From Elgaria multicarinata webbii (Eukaryota; Chordata; Lepidosauria; Squamata; Anguidae): a stretch of DNA of 64,000 bases. The notes beneath the pieces were generated by a model. It made no database searches, was not told the DNA's origin, and saw only the letters and a list, made by a program, of their open reading frames with translations. The position numbers and the translations under genes were made by a program. Every line of letters begins with the position of its first letter. Positions within the stretch are counted from its first letter, which is position 1. Shown here one piece after another: positions 20,695 through 31,559 of this stretch. The stretch spans positions 122,648,740 through 122,712,739 of the forward strand of contig NC_086175.1 of the NCBI RefSeq assembly GCF_023053635.1, given 5' to 3'.

Positions 20695-20955
20695 GAATAC
20701 TTCAGCATTCTGTTCACACAGTGGCCAACCAGTGGCCAAACCCACAAGCAGGACATGAGTGCCACTGCACCTTCCTGCCCATGTTCCCCAGTAACATAGC
20801 TTCCTGCCTCTGAAACTGAAGGTAGCATAGAGCCATCAGGACTAGCAGCTATTGATAGCCTTCTCCTCCCAGAATTTGTCTAACCCCTTTTATAGCTATC
20901 CAAATTAGTAGCCATCACTGCATCTCGTGGTAGTGAATTTCATAGTTTAACTCGG
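20695..20955 (-). mobile_element. CR1-like LINE 3' fragment (intron 1)
   Basis: cattctgttcacacagtggc, cccatgttccccagtaacat and gatagccttctcctcccaga are the reverse complement of the TTCTTATG-type CR1 seen in plus orientation at 21,048-21,387. It is about 250 bp upstream of the acceptor in gene sense. Confidence 0.8.
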
Positions 20956-21047
20956 GAGGGAAGGAGCCGGCAAAATGGGAAGAGCATTAGGGGAATGGTG
21001 GGGCCCACTCAGCTCCACACCCAATGTTTGTGTGATGATTATGATGC

Positions 21048-21387
21048 CAAAGGGAAGTACTTCTTCACACAGTGCATAGTTAAATTATGGACCTCAATAC
21101 CACAAGATGTAGTGATGGCCACCAATCTGGATGGCTGTAAAAGCGGGTTGGATCAATTCCTGGAAGCGAAGGCTATCAGTGGCTACTAGCACTGATGGTT
21201 GTGTGCTACCTCCAGTATTCGAGGCAGTAAGCCTGTGCGCACCAGTCCTGGAGAACATGGGTGGGAGGGTGCTGTTGCACCATGTCCTGCTTTGTTGGTC
21301 TCTGGTCGACGGTTGGTTGGCCACTGTGTGAACAGAGTGCTGGACTAGATGGACCCTTGGTCTGATCCAGCATGGCACTTCTTACAT
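21048..21387 (+). mobile_element. CR1-like LINE 3' end
   Basis: agggaagtacttcttcacac, ccaatctggatggctgtaaa and gggttggatcaattcctgga, then tggactagatggacccttgg. It is 5'-truncated. Confidence 0.85.
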
Positions 21388-22560
21388 TGACATACTTAGT
21401 GCCAGTGTGCCCACCTCCCTCTGGAGCTGTACACAAATACTGAATACCTCCCCTCCCCCAGATTGCAAACTCCTGTGGGGGTTAAGTATCAGACTGCTGT
21501 AAATTAAAAGAGCAGTGATAACTCATAATGGAATTGCAATTATGTATAATTTGTTTCTTCAAAAAGCTTAGAATGAACTGGCCTACAGGTATTTATTTCC
21601 CTTGAATGATAGCCTGCTTGCTTTCAACCACTTCTGTTCTTCCTCTTTAGCAATTTAGGAAGAAAACATCTCCACCATCTCCTACATACATTCCAACAAC
21701 AACACGCAAACCTGAAAGCTATGAGAAGACACGGAAACGTAACAATAATTTTTAAATGCTTAGAAGTCCTGCTTCCTGTTTTCCTGGCAAAGCAATTGAG
21801 ACGCTTTGTCTATTTTGAAATTGGCTTCTTTTCATCAATTTGCTCTATATGCATGAATCAGTTAAAAAACGCACACACCAGGATATTAAAATTGATATTT
21901 GAAATGGGAGAGAGTTTCTTGCTGCAGCATCTCCACCTCTTAGACTTTTTCTGAGATGAATACCAAATAAAATCTGTAGTAGCTTTCCAAAAACTATTTA
22001 TAAATAGGAAAACTCCTAATATTAGATTACTGCCATTTGGGAAGTAGTAAAACCAGAACAAAACCTTCCCAACATCGCATCCCGCTGTAGTAGGACCAAG
22101 AAACAGGAGGAGATTATGCAGATGAAGGGGTGGAGCTATGCAGATAAGGGTAGGCTTTGGGGAACTATCAGGAGCTTCGCTCCGCCCAATGAAGTTTCTA
22201 CAGTATAAGTGAATGGTTGCAATTAATGTCTATAGGCAACAGTGAAGCACCACATTTAGAAGAAACTGTAATGAGAGCAACATGGATTCCACAGACAGTG
22301 CCGACTCCAAGTGTTTGAGGGCCCATGGCTAAGACAACCTCCATGGGCCTCCTCCCTTAGTGTGTCTACCTTCTGTCATGCTTCCAAGCCTAAAATCCTG
22401 AGATGAGAGACAATAAAGAGGTCTGCCTGGTAGTCCACAAAGCTTCATTCAGCAAATAAACATCTCTTCACACCTGAAGGAAGTGAGACTGCTAGGAGCT
22501 TTCCTCTAAGCTTAATTAGGCTAAGTTAGGCAGTTGCCCTTTCAACTAAAAGGCAGAGTT
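21388..22560. other. Intronic sequence with no recognised element
   Basis: Presumed receptor intron 1. There are no frames over 80 residues and no repeat ends I can name. Confidence 0.35.
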
Positions 22561-22915
22561 TCCCATGCAGTCGAAGAGCTACTTTAGCTCAGGGAGGATC
22601 TTTCTTGAGAAGTCTTTGGTGGACCGCCTCTCACCTGCTCACAACTCCGCTCACTTGGACTCTGGAATCTGTCAACTCCAAAGTCCCCCCCCCCGACAGA
22701 AGATGACTTCCCAGGGACCAGGGGGATGGGCTCTGAGTTATTCTCCCCGATAAACTCCTGGGAAGATTCCCCCTTGACTCCTGAAGAGTCTTGGAGTATC
22801 TCCTCCCCCACTTCCTGTCTTGGGTGGTAAATTTCTAGTCCTCCTCCGACTTCAGATTCTGAGCCTAATTGACCTCCTGAAATCCCTTCCCCTACACTAG
22901 GGAGAACAAGTTTGA
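22561..22915. repeat. Unclassified Ser/Pro/Glu-coding repeat-like segment
   Basis: The minus strand reads as Ser/Glu/Pro-rich peptide in several frames. Composition resembles 57,640-57,930 in plus orientation. It may be debris of an interspersed element, but I cannot name the family. Confidence 0.25.
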
Positions 22916-23454
22916 TCCTGATACCTTCTCAATACCATTGTCACCAGCTGCACTTGCTCCTCATCCTCTTTCTCATCCTTGCTACCACTTTTGCATCATT
23001 GCTATTGCTGCTTAACAGGCAGAGAGCTGGTGAACAAGTGGGCAGTGGGACCTACTGCCTCTCCGTCTCACTACCATTGTTGGGAGGAGACAGAGTGAGA
23101 GGCAAGTGAACAAGCAGGTTGCAATGATGAAGAGGAGAAGCAACTCCAGGGAGTGCATGCCAGTGGGCCCCTGCTGGGGTGTGGGTTCTTGGCAAATGCC
23201 CAAACATGCCTACCTTTGACATCAGCTCTGTCTGCTGACACCCCTCTCCCATGCATACTGGCATATTGCTAAGCCCTTCCAGTCACATCTTGGCATCATG
23301 AACAACATTTATGGCTCAATGCACTGGAAGTCTTCAGGCAGGTGCAATGCAGCCTAGTGAGGCCTGGAGATATCCTTGGACCACACTAGGTCTCACCACT
23401 CTTGCACGAAGGAAGCTTCACTGGAACTGGGCAATTCTGTCATGTCTATGCTTG

Positions 23455-23588
23455 GCGGGAGGGTGCTGTTGCACTTATGTCTTCTTTGTAGATTCTATGT
23501 CAACAGCTGGTTGGCCATTGTGTGAACAGAACACTGGACTAGATGGAGCCTTGGCCTGATCCAGCATGGCTCTTATATTCTTATCAGG
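23455..23588 (+). mobile_element. CR1-like LINE 3' end (duplicated at 34,067-34,203)
   Basis: ggcgggagggtgctgttgca, tggactagatggagcc and gatccagcatggctctta with a degenerate ttcttat end. Copy 2 has one extra ctt here. It is about 110 bp inside the left boundary of the duplication. Confidence 0.8.
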
Positions 23589-23679
23589 TATGGTTACAGC
23601 ATTGAGGTATTCCCAATGCAGTGAAAGGAATACCTGTATTCAAAGGAGGTGTTCCTTGAACAGCGACTGAGTCTGGCTC

Positions 23680-23935
23680 ATAAGAACAGAAGAGCAGCCA
23701 TGTTCAACTTGACCAACGCCTATCTAGTCCAGCATTCTATTCCTATAATGGCCAACTAGGTGCCTTTGGTAAACCCACAGACATGACCTGAATGCAATAG
23801 CACCCTCCCACTGTTATTCCCCAGCATACTGCCTCTGATACTGGGGGTAATATATCACCATCATGACGAGTTGTATTGCTAGCCTTATCCTTCATGAATT
23901 TGTCTAATTCTCTGAGTGTACGCAGTTCTTAATTC
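23680..23935 (-). mobile_element. CR1-like LINE 3' fragment (duplicated at 34,295-34,550)
   Basis: cataagaacagaagagcagc ... tctagtccagcattctattc ... actgcctctgatactggggg, the reverse complement of the TTCTTATG-type CR1 end. Confidence 0.8.
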
Positions 23936-24537
23936 TCTGCATTTGAAAAGAAAACCTCTACAGATGTAAGAGTGAAGCGTGCTTCTGATTTTTTTTTTTA
24001 AAAAAAAAACGGGGTGTGAAAAGTGTGTCTTCTTGGCTGTGTTTTAAAGCAGGATGTCCCCTTGACATCCTCCTGGATGCTGGCAGTGGGGAGTGCGGAA
24101 GGGTCATATGTTCCTTTTCATGTTCAGGTTGATGCCTTAAGTAAATGGAGCCTTAATTAAGATGGTTTTTGGTAGTCAAGTAATGGTGGTGGGGGGGAAA
24201 GGATTCTTATTGCCAACTGATGTGGAACAAGGAAGAACAACAACTTCTAACCAGCCAAATACATTTAATGACACACATTTGCATTATCAGAGAAGTACTA
24301 GCACAATGGTCAGCACACCAAAATGGGGAGATGCTAATATTCAGAGGCTGCATCCTCCACTTACTATCGTGTCCTTCCGACAATGAGGAGAACACAACCA
24401 ACGCAAGGCTGAAGCACATTATTTAGTCCTATTATTACTTTCAATATATTGGCTCCTTAGTGTGGCTTATTAAATATGAAATATATTTCCATGAATACAC
24501 ACATGTACAACAACTTGACTTTTGGTAACTGTGTGCC

Positions 24538-25262
24538 GAAAAGGACAACTAAAATGATCAGGCGGCTGGAGCATCACCCCTATGAGGGAAGTTTACAACA
24601 GCTGGGATTGTTTAGCTTGAAGAAAAGGAGGGTAAGGGGAGACCTGATAGAGGTGTACAAAATCATGCATGGTGTGGAGAATGTGGATAGGGGGGCATGT
24701 CTACACCAGCCCTATATCCCGGGATCATCCCAGGATTGTTCCTGTGCATCCAAATGTCACACAGGGGATCCCGGGAGCAGGCAGGGACGATCCCTCCATG
24801 TTCCTGGGATACACCCTTAGGTGTAGAAAGGGCCAGGGAGACATTTTTCTCCCTCTCTCAAAATACTAGAACCCAATGGGCTCATCCCATGAAGCTGATT
24901 GGTGAGAGATTCAGGACAGATCAAAGGAAGGACTTCTTCACTCAGTGCATAGTTTTAAACTATGGAATTCGCTACCACAAGATGTATTGAGGGCCCCCAA
25001 TTTGGATAGTGTGAAAAGGGGGTTGGATAAATTCCTGGAAGAGAAGGCAACCAATGGCTACCAGTCCTGAAGGCTATGTGCTATCTCTAGTAGCAGAGGC
25101 AGTATGCCTATGTACACCAATTACTGGGGAACATGGGTGGGAGGGTGCTATTGCACTTGTGTCCTGCTTGTGGGTTCCTGGTCGACAGCTGGATGGCCAC
25201 TGTGAACAGAGTGCTGGACTAGATGGACCCTTGATCTGATCCAGCATGGCTCTTCTTATTTT
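24538..25262 (+). mobile_element. CR1-like LINE 3' region interrupted by a MITE (duplicated at 35,154-35,878)
   Basis: The plus frame begins RTTKMIRRLEHHPYEGSL and FSLKKRRVRGDLIEVYK, the CR1 ORF2 C-terminus. It continues through the 3' UTR to gatccagcatggctcttctt. The line is broken at 24,692-24,834 by a MITE and resumes gggagacatttttctccctc. Confidence 0.88.
24689..24837. mobile_element. Harbinger-like MITE, target duplication AGG (duplicated at 35,305-35,453)
   Basis: The element spans 24,692-24,834 (143 bp). AGG lies at 24,689-24,691 and 24,835-24,837. Removing the element and one AGG restores the expected CR1 text gtggatagggagaca. The ends ggggcatgtctacacc and ggtgtagaaagggcc are inverted. 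The interior has paired cccgggatcatcccagg-type words. It is related to 54,265-54,405. Confidence 0.85.
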
Positions 25263-27084
25263 CTTAATTTTGCTAGGAGGGTTAACAATAAATTATTGCT
25301 GCTGTTAACAACAACAGATCCCTCTTAAACAATTGTAATTTGGGGAGAATGAGGGGTCTTCCAAACACATAGGTCACCTTGCTGCCTTCCGCCTCCATAG
25401 CTAAACTATAGTGGTTACTCAAAAGAAAGGCACTTTTCACAAAAGTCTAAAAAGTGAATGCTAAATTGGAAATTAACGTAGGGCTGCTGTCTTAAGAACG
25501 TTGATTGGAAAGGTGATCTCATCAAAATCAATAGGACTTACTTCAGAAATAAAGATGTTATGAGCATACTGGCCAAGAGACTGAATTCCAAACCAGATCC
25601 TTTAATACCCTGAATCTTGTCTGTAATGTTGTGTAAATGGCCCCTTTATGGCCGCCATTTGCACAGCATTACTTTCATGAAAATCCCCGAGCCACCGTTT
25701 CTACATAAAATGATGGCTCACTATGAGGCTGGGTGGCTGCCAGACCTGTTCATCACCTGCACAGCCACTCAGCAAGCAGGTCCTGGTGCATGCAGAGCCT
25801 TGGTGAGTAGGTCTGTGGGGGTGGGCGGGCGGGGGAGGGGCAGGGCAGTGAGCAGCAGTGGTGGCTTGATGACCACCCAGAGAAACCACATTGCATTGAG
25901 ACCATCCATCCCTAGAAATGTATCTGGCCACCCTCCTCTACTGGTCCACTTGGAAGAAGGTACTTTTTTTTTAACACTACCTTGCTAAGATGCTAGTCCC
26001 CTGAGTTCCCAAGCTGATCACAGACAAATGATCCCCAACTCCACGAGCAGTATGAAAACGGCTGAATGGTTTGTTTGTTCATTTTTAAATGACAGGCTAG
26101 TCACTTTTGTGGGCTTATTTAAGGCTGTACAGATGTGCTGAATCTACCCAAAGAATATGGGTTTTCATGGTACAGAACTTAGATTTTGTTGGCTACAAAC
26201 TCTCCCCTTGCCTGGTCTATAACATTTTATTTCCTGATTGGTAGGGAACAGGTCTCCAGATTAATCAATTGCTTCCATATTATTTCACATGTTTGCAGAT
26301 TTCTCCATACTCATCACAGATGGGGAAATAATCCTTGGTCCTCTATCTGGTTTTTTTTAAAAGTGTCGTATACACATGAAACTGCTCAGTTCCTGTCTCT
26401 CATGGTGATCTCATTCAGCATTAATCAAGGTGATTTTAATGACTCTCTGTTGCCATCTTGTGTCTGTTAAAATGGACAAAAATGCATTGCACTGAACCCA
26501 AAGGAGGAGGAGGAGGAGGTGGAGGATAATGATGACGATGATGATGGATGGATTAAAAGAGTTTGTTTTAGCTGGAAAAACAAACAACTATTATAACATT
26601 GAAACATTCCAATACTCCCCTCCCCTCTCACCAAAGCTTGAGGACATCTCCAGGAAACCCATCTCTATTTATCGTGTTCATGAGAACATAAGCAAACAGT
26701 GTTAGGTATTCTGAAGAGGTTATCCAAAAGACTATCCCTTGCTTTGCTTCTGTTTCTTCAGTTTTGTGACCAGGAGTACATAACTGGTCCTTTGCCACCC
26801 CTGTCCCCATCACAGAAGGCCTGTAGGGATGCCCCTTTTAGGGTGGCCACTTAAGCATCATTTTTAAAAAGAGAGAGGAAAAGCATCCCCCGAAGAAGAG
26901 GACAAAAGAGGATGAAGATTTGCATAAAAGTTGAAGACGCTAATTTATACCTATAGAAGCACATTCAGAAAGCACTTATATAATTTGAATAGAAATATAA
27001 CATGTCTCACCTTACTGGGGACGACTGCAACCAGGTGACCTTCGTACCTGCTTGGTTTGCTACCCAGGTGTTAAGCACTGATGA
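25263..27084. other. Presumed intronic sequence, no gene seen (duplicated at 35,879-37,700)
   Basis: No repeat I can name. A 123-residue plus frame (25,617-25,988) has no family resemblance and is a chance frame with a Gly/Arg-rich middle. A small GAG/GAT-rich patch lies at 26,500-26,550. Confidence 0.35.
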
Positions 27085-27472
27085 TGCTTAACACCTGACA
27101 GAACCTCACAATACCTGACAGAACACTTTTCCTGACATGAACCTACCCGTACACTACATTCAAGAGCTAAGATCCTTCTCCGGGTGCCTACTCCAAGGGA
27201 AGCTCGGAGGATGGAAACAAGGGAGAGGGGCTTTTCTGTGGTGGCCCCCCAATTATGGAATGATCTCCCCAATGAGGCCCGCCTGGGGCCAACATTGATA
27301 TCTTTTCAGCGCCAGGTTAAAACTTTTTTCTTTCCCCCGGTATTTAGCAATATGTGATAAGCTTTACTAATCCTAGATTTGTTTCTAAAGCTGTTTATAG
27401 TTGTTTTAAATATATATTTCTGTGTATGTTGTATTTTTTGTAGTTTTAAATGTTGTATATTGTTTTTGTTAT

Positions 27473-28121
27473 TTCTCAGTTGGACTACTGCAACCTTCTT
27501 CTCACTGGCCTTCCTTCTTCTCACATCAGTCCGTTGGTTTCTGTTCACCACTCTGCTGCTAAGATCATCTTCTTGGCTCGCCGCTCTGACCATGTTACTC
27601 CACTGCTGAAATCTCTTCATTGGCTTCCAATTCACTTCAGAATCCAATATAAACTTCTCCTGTTGACCTACAAAGCTTTTCACTGTCTAGCTCCTTCCTG
27701 TCTCTCCTCTCTCATCTCACACTATTACCCCGCTCGTGCTCTTCGCTCCTCTGATGCCATGTTTCTCGCCTGCCCAAGGGTCTCTACTTCCCTTGCTCGG
27801 CTTCGTCCATTTTCTTCTGCTGCCCCTTATGCCTGGAACGCTCTTCCAGAACATTTGAGAACTACAAGTTCAACCGCAGCTTTTAAAGCTCAGCTAAAAA
27901 CTTTTCTTTTTCCTAAAGCTTTTAAAACTTGATTTTGTTCTGACTTTATACTGTTAGTTTTACCCTACCCAGTGCCTGTTTACCCTACCCTGTGCCTGTT
28001 TGCATTCTCTTCTCCTCCTTATTGTTTTATTATGATTTTTAGAATGTAAGCCTATGCGGCAGGGTCTTGCTATTTACTGTTTTACTCTGTACAGCACCAT
28101 GTACATTGATGTTGCTATATA

Positions 28122-28174
<53 letters not shown>
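27473..28174 (+). mobile_element. L2 LINE 3' end nested in another L2 (duplicated at 38,089-38,787)
   Basis: A 145-residue frame reads SQLDYCNLLLTGLPSS, SLHWLPIHFRIQYKLLLLTY, KAFHCLAPSCLSSL, FSSAAPYAWNALPEHLR and AFKAQLKTFLFPKAFKT, the L2 reverse-transcriptase C-terminus. It then runs to gtacagcaccatgtacattg and a long (AAT)n tail (28,120-28,174). The coding stretch is still open, so it is younger than most LINEs here. Confidence 0.93.
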
Positions 28175-28175
<1 letters not shown>

Positions 28176-28229
28176 TTTAATCTTATGTAAACCACCCAGA
28201 GAGCTTCAGCTAAGGGGCAGTATAGAAAT

Positions 28230-28230
28230 G

Positions 28231-28271
<41 letters not shown>
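28230..28271. repeat. (ACT)n microsatellite at an L2 tail
   Basis: About 14 tact/act units. The copy-2 counterpart at about 38,844-38,884 differs slightly in length. Confidence 0.95.
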
Positions 28272-28439
28272 ATTTCAAGCTCCTTGCTGCTTGCCCTTCT
28301 TAAGGTTCTTTCTCTTTAGACTGAACAGCCCTTGAACTAGAGACTTGTCCTTTGTTAAGTAGGGGATCTGTCCGCCCTACTTCCAGAGTTCTTCTTCACT
28401 TTGCTTCGTGGAATGCAAGGAGCTGTCCTTGGGGGATGG

Positions 28440-28586
28440 GAATCATAGAATCATAGAACAGTAGAGTTGGAAGGGGCCTATAAGGCCATCGAGTCCAACC
28501 CCCTGCTCAATGCAGGAATCCACCCTAAAGCATCCCTGACAGATGGCTGTCCAGCTGCCTCTTGAAGGCCTCTAGTGTGGGAGAGC
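28440..28586 (-). mobile_element. CR1 3' end, truncated (duplicated at 39,053-39,199)
   Basis: aatcatagaatcatagaaca, gagttggaaggggcc ... gcctctagtgtgggagagc. It stops abruptly where the next element begins. Confidence 0.9.
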
Positions 28587-28885
28587 AAATTTGCCTTAGC
28601 GCTAATGCGCATTTGCACCATTCTTATTTGCGCAAGTGCACCAATCCATAGTAGGAACTGTATAACAGTGTTAATGTGCTTTAATGCAGATTAGTGCACT
28701 TGCACTAATGTGCTCATGCACTTGCAAATTGCACTTGCGCAAATGTGCATCAGCACTAATGCTAATTAGCGCAAATACCTCCCACATACACAGCGAAAAT
28801 GCTGGTCTGCTGCAGAATCCGGACATTGGATTCATAGAAGTCTTAACATGACTTGAACCTGTTGCATGTTTCTCCAACATCCCTA
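28587..28885. mobile_element. Right part of a TAGGGATG-type MITE with iterated GCAAATGCGC words (duplicated at 39,200-39,498)
   Basis: The interior repeats ttgcgcaagtgca, gcacttgcactaatgtgc, gcgcaaatgtgcatcagcac and gctaattagcgcaaat in both orientations. It ends tttctccaacatcccta, the inverted form of the TAGGGATGT terminus. Confidence 0.5.
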
Positions 28886-28889
28886 GATT

Positions 28890-29148
28890 CAGGGGCAGCC
28901 TAAGACATTTTGCTGCCTGAGGTGCAAGCCCACGTGGCTCCCTCCAGTGCATACACAGAAGCCAAACTGGCCATTGAATCAACACTGCTAGTGCATCTTT
29001 CACTACAGCTCAGGACAGAAAGCTTCCTTAGGGGTGTAGGGCTTATTGCCCAGCACATAGCTCTCTCTTCCAACCCCTTGCTGCTGCCTCCCAGCATCTC
29101 CTGCCTGAGGCAGCTGCCTCATTCTGTCTAACAGTAGGGCCGGCCTTG
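28890..29148. mobile_element. Non-autonomous hAT element (duplicated at 39,503-39,761)
   Basis: The left end caggggcagcctaagacatt and right end gtagggccggccttg match the family with readable 8-bp duplications at 8,152 and 33,122. No duplication is readable here (CCTAGATT versus CAGGGATG). Confidence 0.65.
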
Positions 29149-29296
29149 CAGGGATGTCACAAGGGTCCCTTTTCTCCGTCTGTGAACTGTTGTGTGACAT
29201 GCCACCAAATCACACAGTAGCCAGAAATTCACTAGGCTACCTGAACCAAGCTCACCCACATTCCAATTTGCAACAGAAAGACAACATTATGGCATC

Positions 29297-29661
29297 TTAG
29301 GGCTCATCTACACCAAGCAGGATATTCCACTATGAAAGCAGTATGAAAGTGGTATGTAAAAGGCAGGAGCCACACTACTGCTTTATAGAGGTATTGAAGT
29401 GCACTGTCTGTTGGGGCCCATGACACATACCATATACCACCTTCACACCGCTCTCATAGTGCTATATGCTGCTTGGTGTAGATGTGTCATGGGCCCCAAC
29501 CATTGTCAGTGCACTTCAGTACCACTATAAAGCAGTAGTGAAGATCCTGCTGTGCACCTCAATACCGCTACAAAGCAGTAGTGCAGCTCCTGCCTTTTAT
29601 ATACCGCTTTTATATACCTCTTTCATAGTGGAATATCCTGCTTGGTGTAGATGAGCCCTTA
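29297..29661. mobile_element. Harbinger-like MITE, long form, target duplication TTA (duplicated at 39,910-40,274)
   Basis: The element spans 29,300-29,658 (359 bp). TTA lies at 29,297-29,299 and 29,659-29,661, the classic Harbinger target. Ends: gggctcatctacaccaagca and tgcttggtgtagatgagccc, a 20-nt perfect inverted repeat. Like 17,776-18,124 it is a fused double unit, with tgctgcttggtgtagatgtg near the middle. Confidence 0.92.
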
Positions 29662-30249
29662 GACAGCTGTTTTAAGGGTTACTCAGATGCACGTGATGTG
29701 CACTGATTGCTCAGAAAATGTTTTATGAATGCTAGGCATGATTAACCATAAGTAATATGCTGAGTAACATATACTTACACGGATCCAAGCTTTCCACTCC
29801 TAGATGTCTAAGCATTAAGACAGTCACATGTTGCATTATGGGGAGTCATCCAGCTAGAGTCAATTGGGAATTTTCCATGATATGTAATGACAAGTCCATA
29901 TTGAATTCCACTATTATCCACAGGGTGACCCAAGCCCCAGGGACACAGAGGACATGGCAGCAATGCCCATGAGAGAAATGATTTAACAACTGTAATAATA
30001 AACCCCCCTTGCCTCCTTTATAGGCTCCAATCTGGATGAAACACCAACATAATAACAGTGCCAAAGAGCAAGTGGGCCAGCAGGTATGCCAAGTAAGAAC
30101 ACTTCATCAGCATCTCATAAATGGCCACTAAATCACAGCCTAGCAGGTAAGCTATAAAATAGATTGAAGACTATGAAATCCTCAGTTAACACCCCACCCC
30201 TCCCCAGCGGATCGACAGCAGAGAGTATATACAGTGGTGGTATTTGAAG

Positions 30250-30435
30250 TCAAAACATGCCAAGAGAATTCATTGCCCTGTAGGGAACTCATTGGCTTTC
30301 TCCTCTTTTTAATAATGTGCTCCTTTTAATAATGTATTGGTTTTAAGTGTTTTAATTAGTTATATGAATTTTATGGTGTTTGAATTTGTGTTGTATCCTG
30401 CCTTGATCCAGAGGTAGAGGTGGGTAACAAATAAA

Positions 30436-30494
<59 letters not shown>
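30250..30494 (+). mobile_element. L2/CR1-group LINE 3' UTR with (TTA)n tail (duplicated at 40,863-41,100)
   Basis: ttaagtgttttaattagtta ... tgttgtatcctgccttgatc, gaggtgggtaacaaataaaa, then (TTA)n. The tail is 6 bp shorter in copy 2. Confidence 0.7.
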
Positions 30495-30495
<1 letters not shown>

Positions 30496-30496
30496 T

Positions 30497-30814
30497 TAGG
30501 GATGTGTGAGAAATTTGTTCCACTGAGTTTTTTTTAATGGATTTAGCCAAGGTACATCTCACAGACCCAAATGGGACCCAAATGCAATTATTGGTCAGAA
30601 ATCCATTCCGCAAAACCAAACCATGTGTTTGGTGAGATGCGCCCGTTTGAACGAATGCGCAAAGAAAAAATGTGTACATTTTCAAAATACACACAAACAC
30701 ACTCTTGTCAATAAGGGCATGAGTCCAACAAATGCATATATTTAAAAATGTGCACAATAGACACACGTGAATGTCAAAGTTATGGAAAATGCATACAGAT
30801 TTTGTATTTTTTAA

Positions 30815-30860
<46 letters not shown>

Positions 30861-31340
30861 GTAAGGTTACATGAATATGGGATGGAATGGGCTAGACCAC
30901 CTAAAACTAGGGATGGGCAGATTTTATAAAATCTGTTCCATTTACATTTCATGGGTTGTTAGGTGTCTTTCTTTCTATTGTCTCCTCACTGGTGGAATCG
31001 GATTTGGCCCCACTTTCCTGAATTTGCACATATTTGCATTTGCGCAAATTCACATTTGCACAAATCCCCCATCTGCAAATCCTCCATTTGCATTTGTTAT
31101 GTTTTAGCCTGGGGGGGGGGAGAAAACATTTTCAGCTTCTTTTTTTAATAAAAAATTCACGTATTTTCTATGACCAATTTTGTGTAAAATTCTGGAAAGT
31201 TTTTTTTAAAGAACTGAGCCCACAAGTTCGCAGAATCCATGCAACTTGGGGAAAGTCAGTTCACTGCTGAATTTATGGACTGGATTCATAGAAATCTGAA
31301 CTCATTTGATTCCGTTGTGGATTTCTCTATCATCCTAACC
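30497..31340. mobile_element. Two TAGGGATG-type MITE bodies with microsatellite (duplicated at 41,104-41,953)
   Basis: tagggatgtgtgagaaattt starts at about 30,497 and a second tagggatgggcagattttat at about 30,908. The block ends gtggatttctctatcatcct. An (AAT)n array of about 14 units lies at 30,817-30,860. Individual limits are uncertain. A poly-Ile frame on the minus strand is only the microsatellite. Confidence 0.45.
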
Positions 31341-31559
31341 CAAAACCAGCAATCTTGGTGAGACCAAGGTTAACAGACCTCTCCCTCCCTAATCCTTATT
31401 TAATTTTGCAATTTATGTTTACCATAAATCGTGGCTTACCATAGCTTCCACACTGAAAGCGATGCTGGGTTGGTGTTGGAGGAGCATTGGTGAATCCAAG
31501 TCTCCCCAAATTTCAGTAAGGATCATAGCCATGTCGAGTTTCAGTATAGCCTCTTTCAG

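Larger units (their letters stand above)
27085..28274 (+). mobile_element. L2 LINE 3' end, split by a second L2 (duplicated at 37,701-38,887)
   Basis: The outer element codes RVPTPREARRMETRERGFS and VVAPQLWNDLPNEARLGPTL, stops near 27,472, and resumes at about 28,175 with atgtaaaccacccagagagc, tcagctaaggggcagtatag and an (ACT)n tail. The same text without interruption is seen at 58,372-58,815. Confidence 0.85.

Noticed and set aside
22561-22915. Possible retroelement leader or gag-like segment (also 57,640-58,080)
   Set aside because: Only amino-acid composition suggests it. No family-defining motif or paired terminal repeats could be shown, so it is left unclassified.
25617-25988. 123-residue frame preserved identically in both duplicate copies
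   Set aside because: Identity reflects recent duplication, not selection. There are no motifs and the G-rich middle is composition-driven.
28120-28271. CRISPR-like or satellite array
   Set aside because: Plain trinucleotide microsatellites at LINE tails. There are no spacer/repeat units.
30488-30952. Minus-strand frame with a poly-isoleucine tract (also 41,095-41,565)
   Set aside because: The tract is an (AAT)n microsatellite, and its length differs between the duplicate copies as expected for one.
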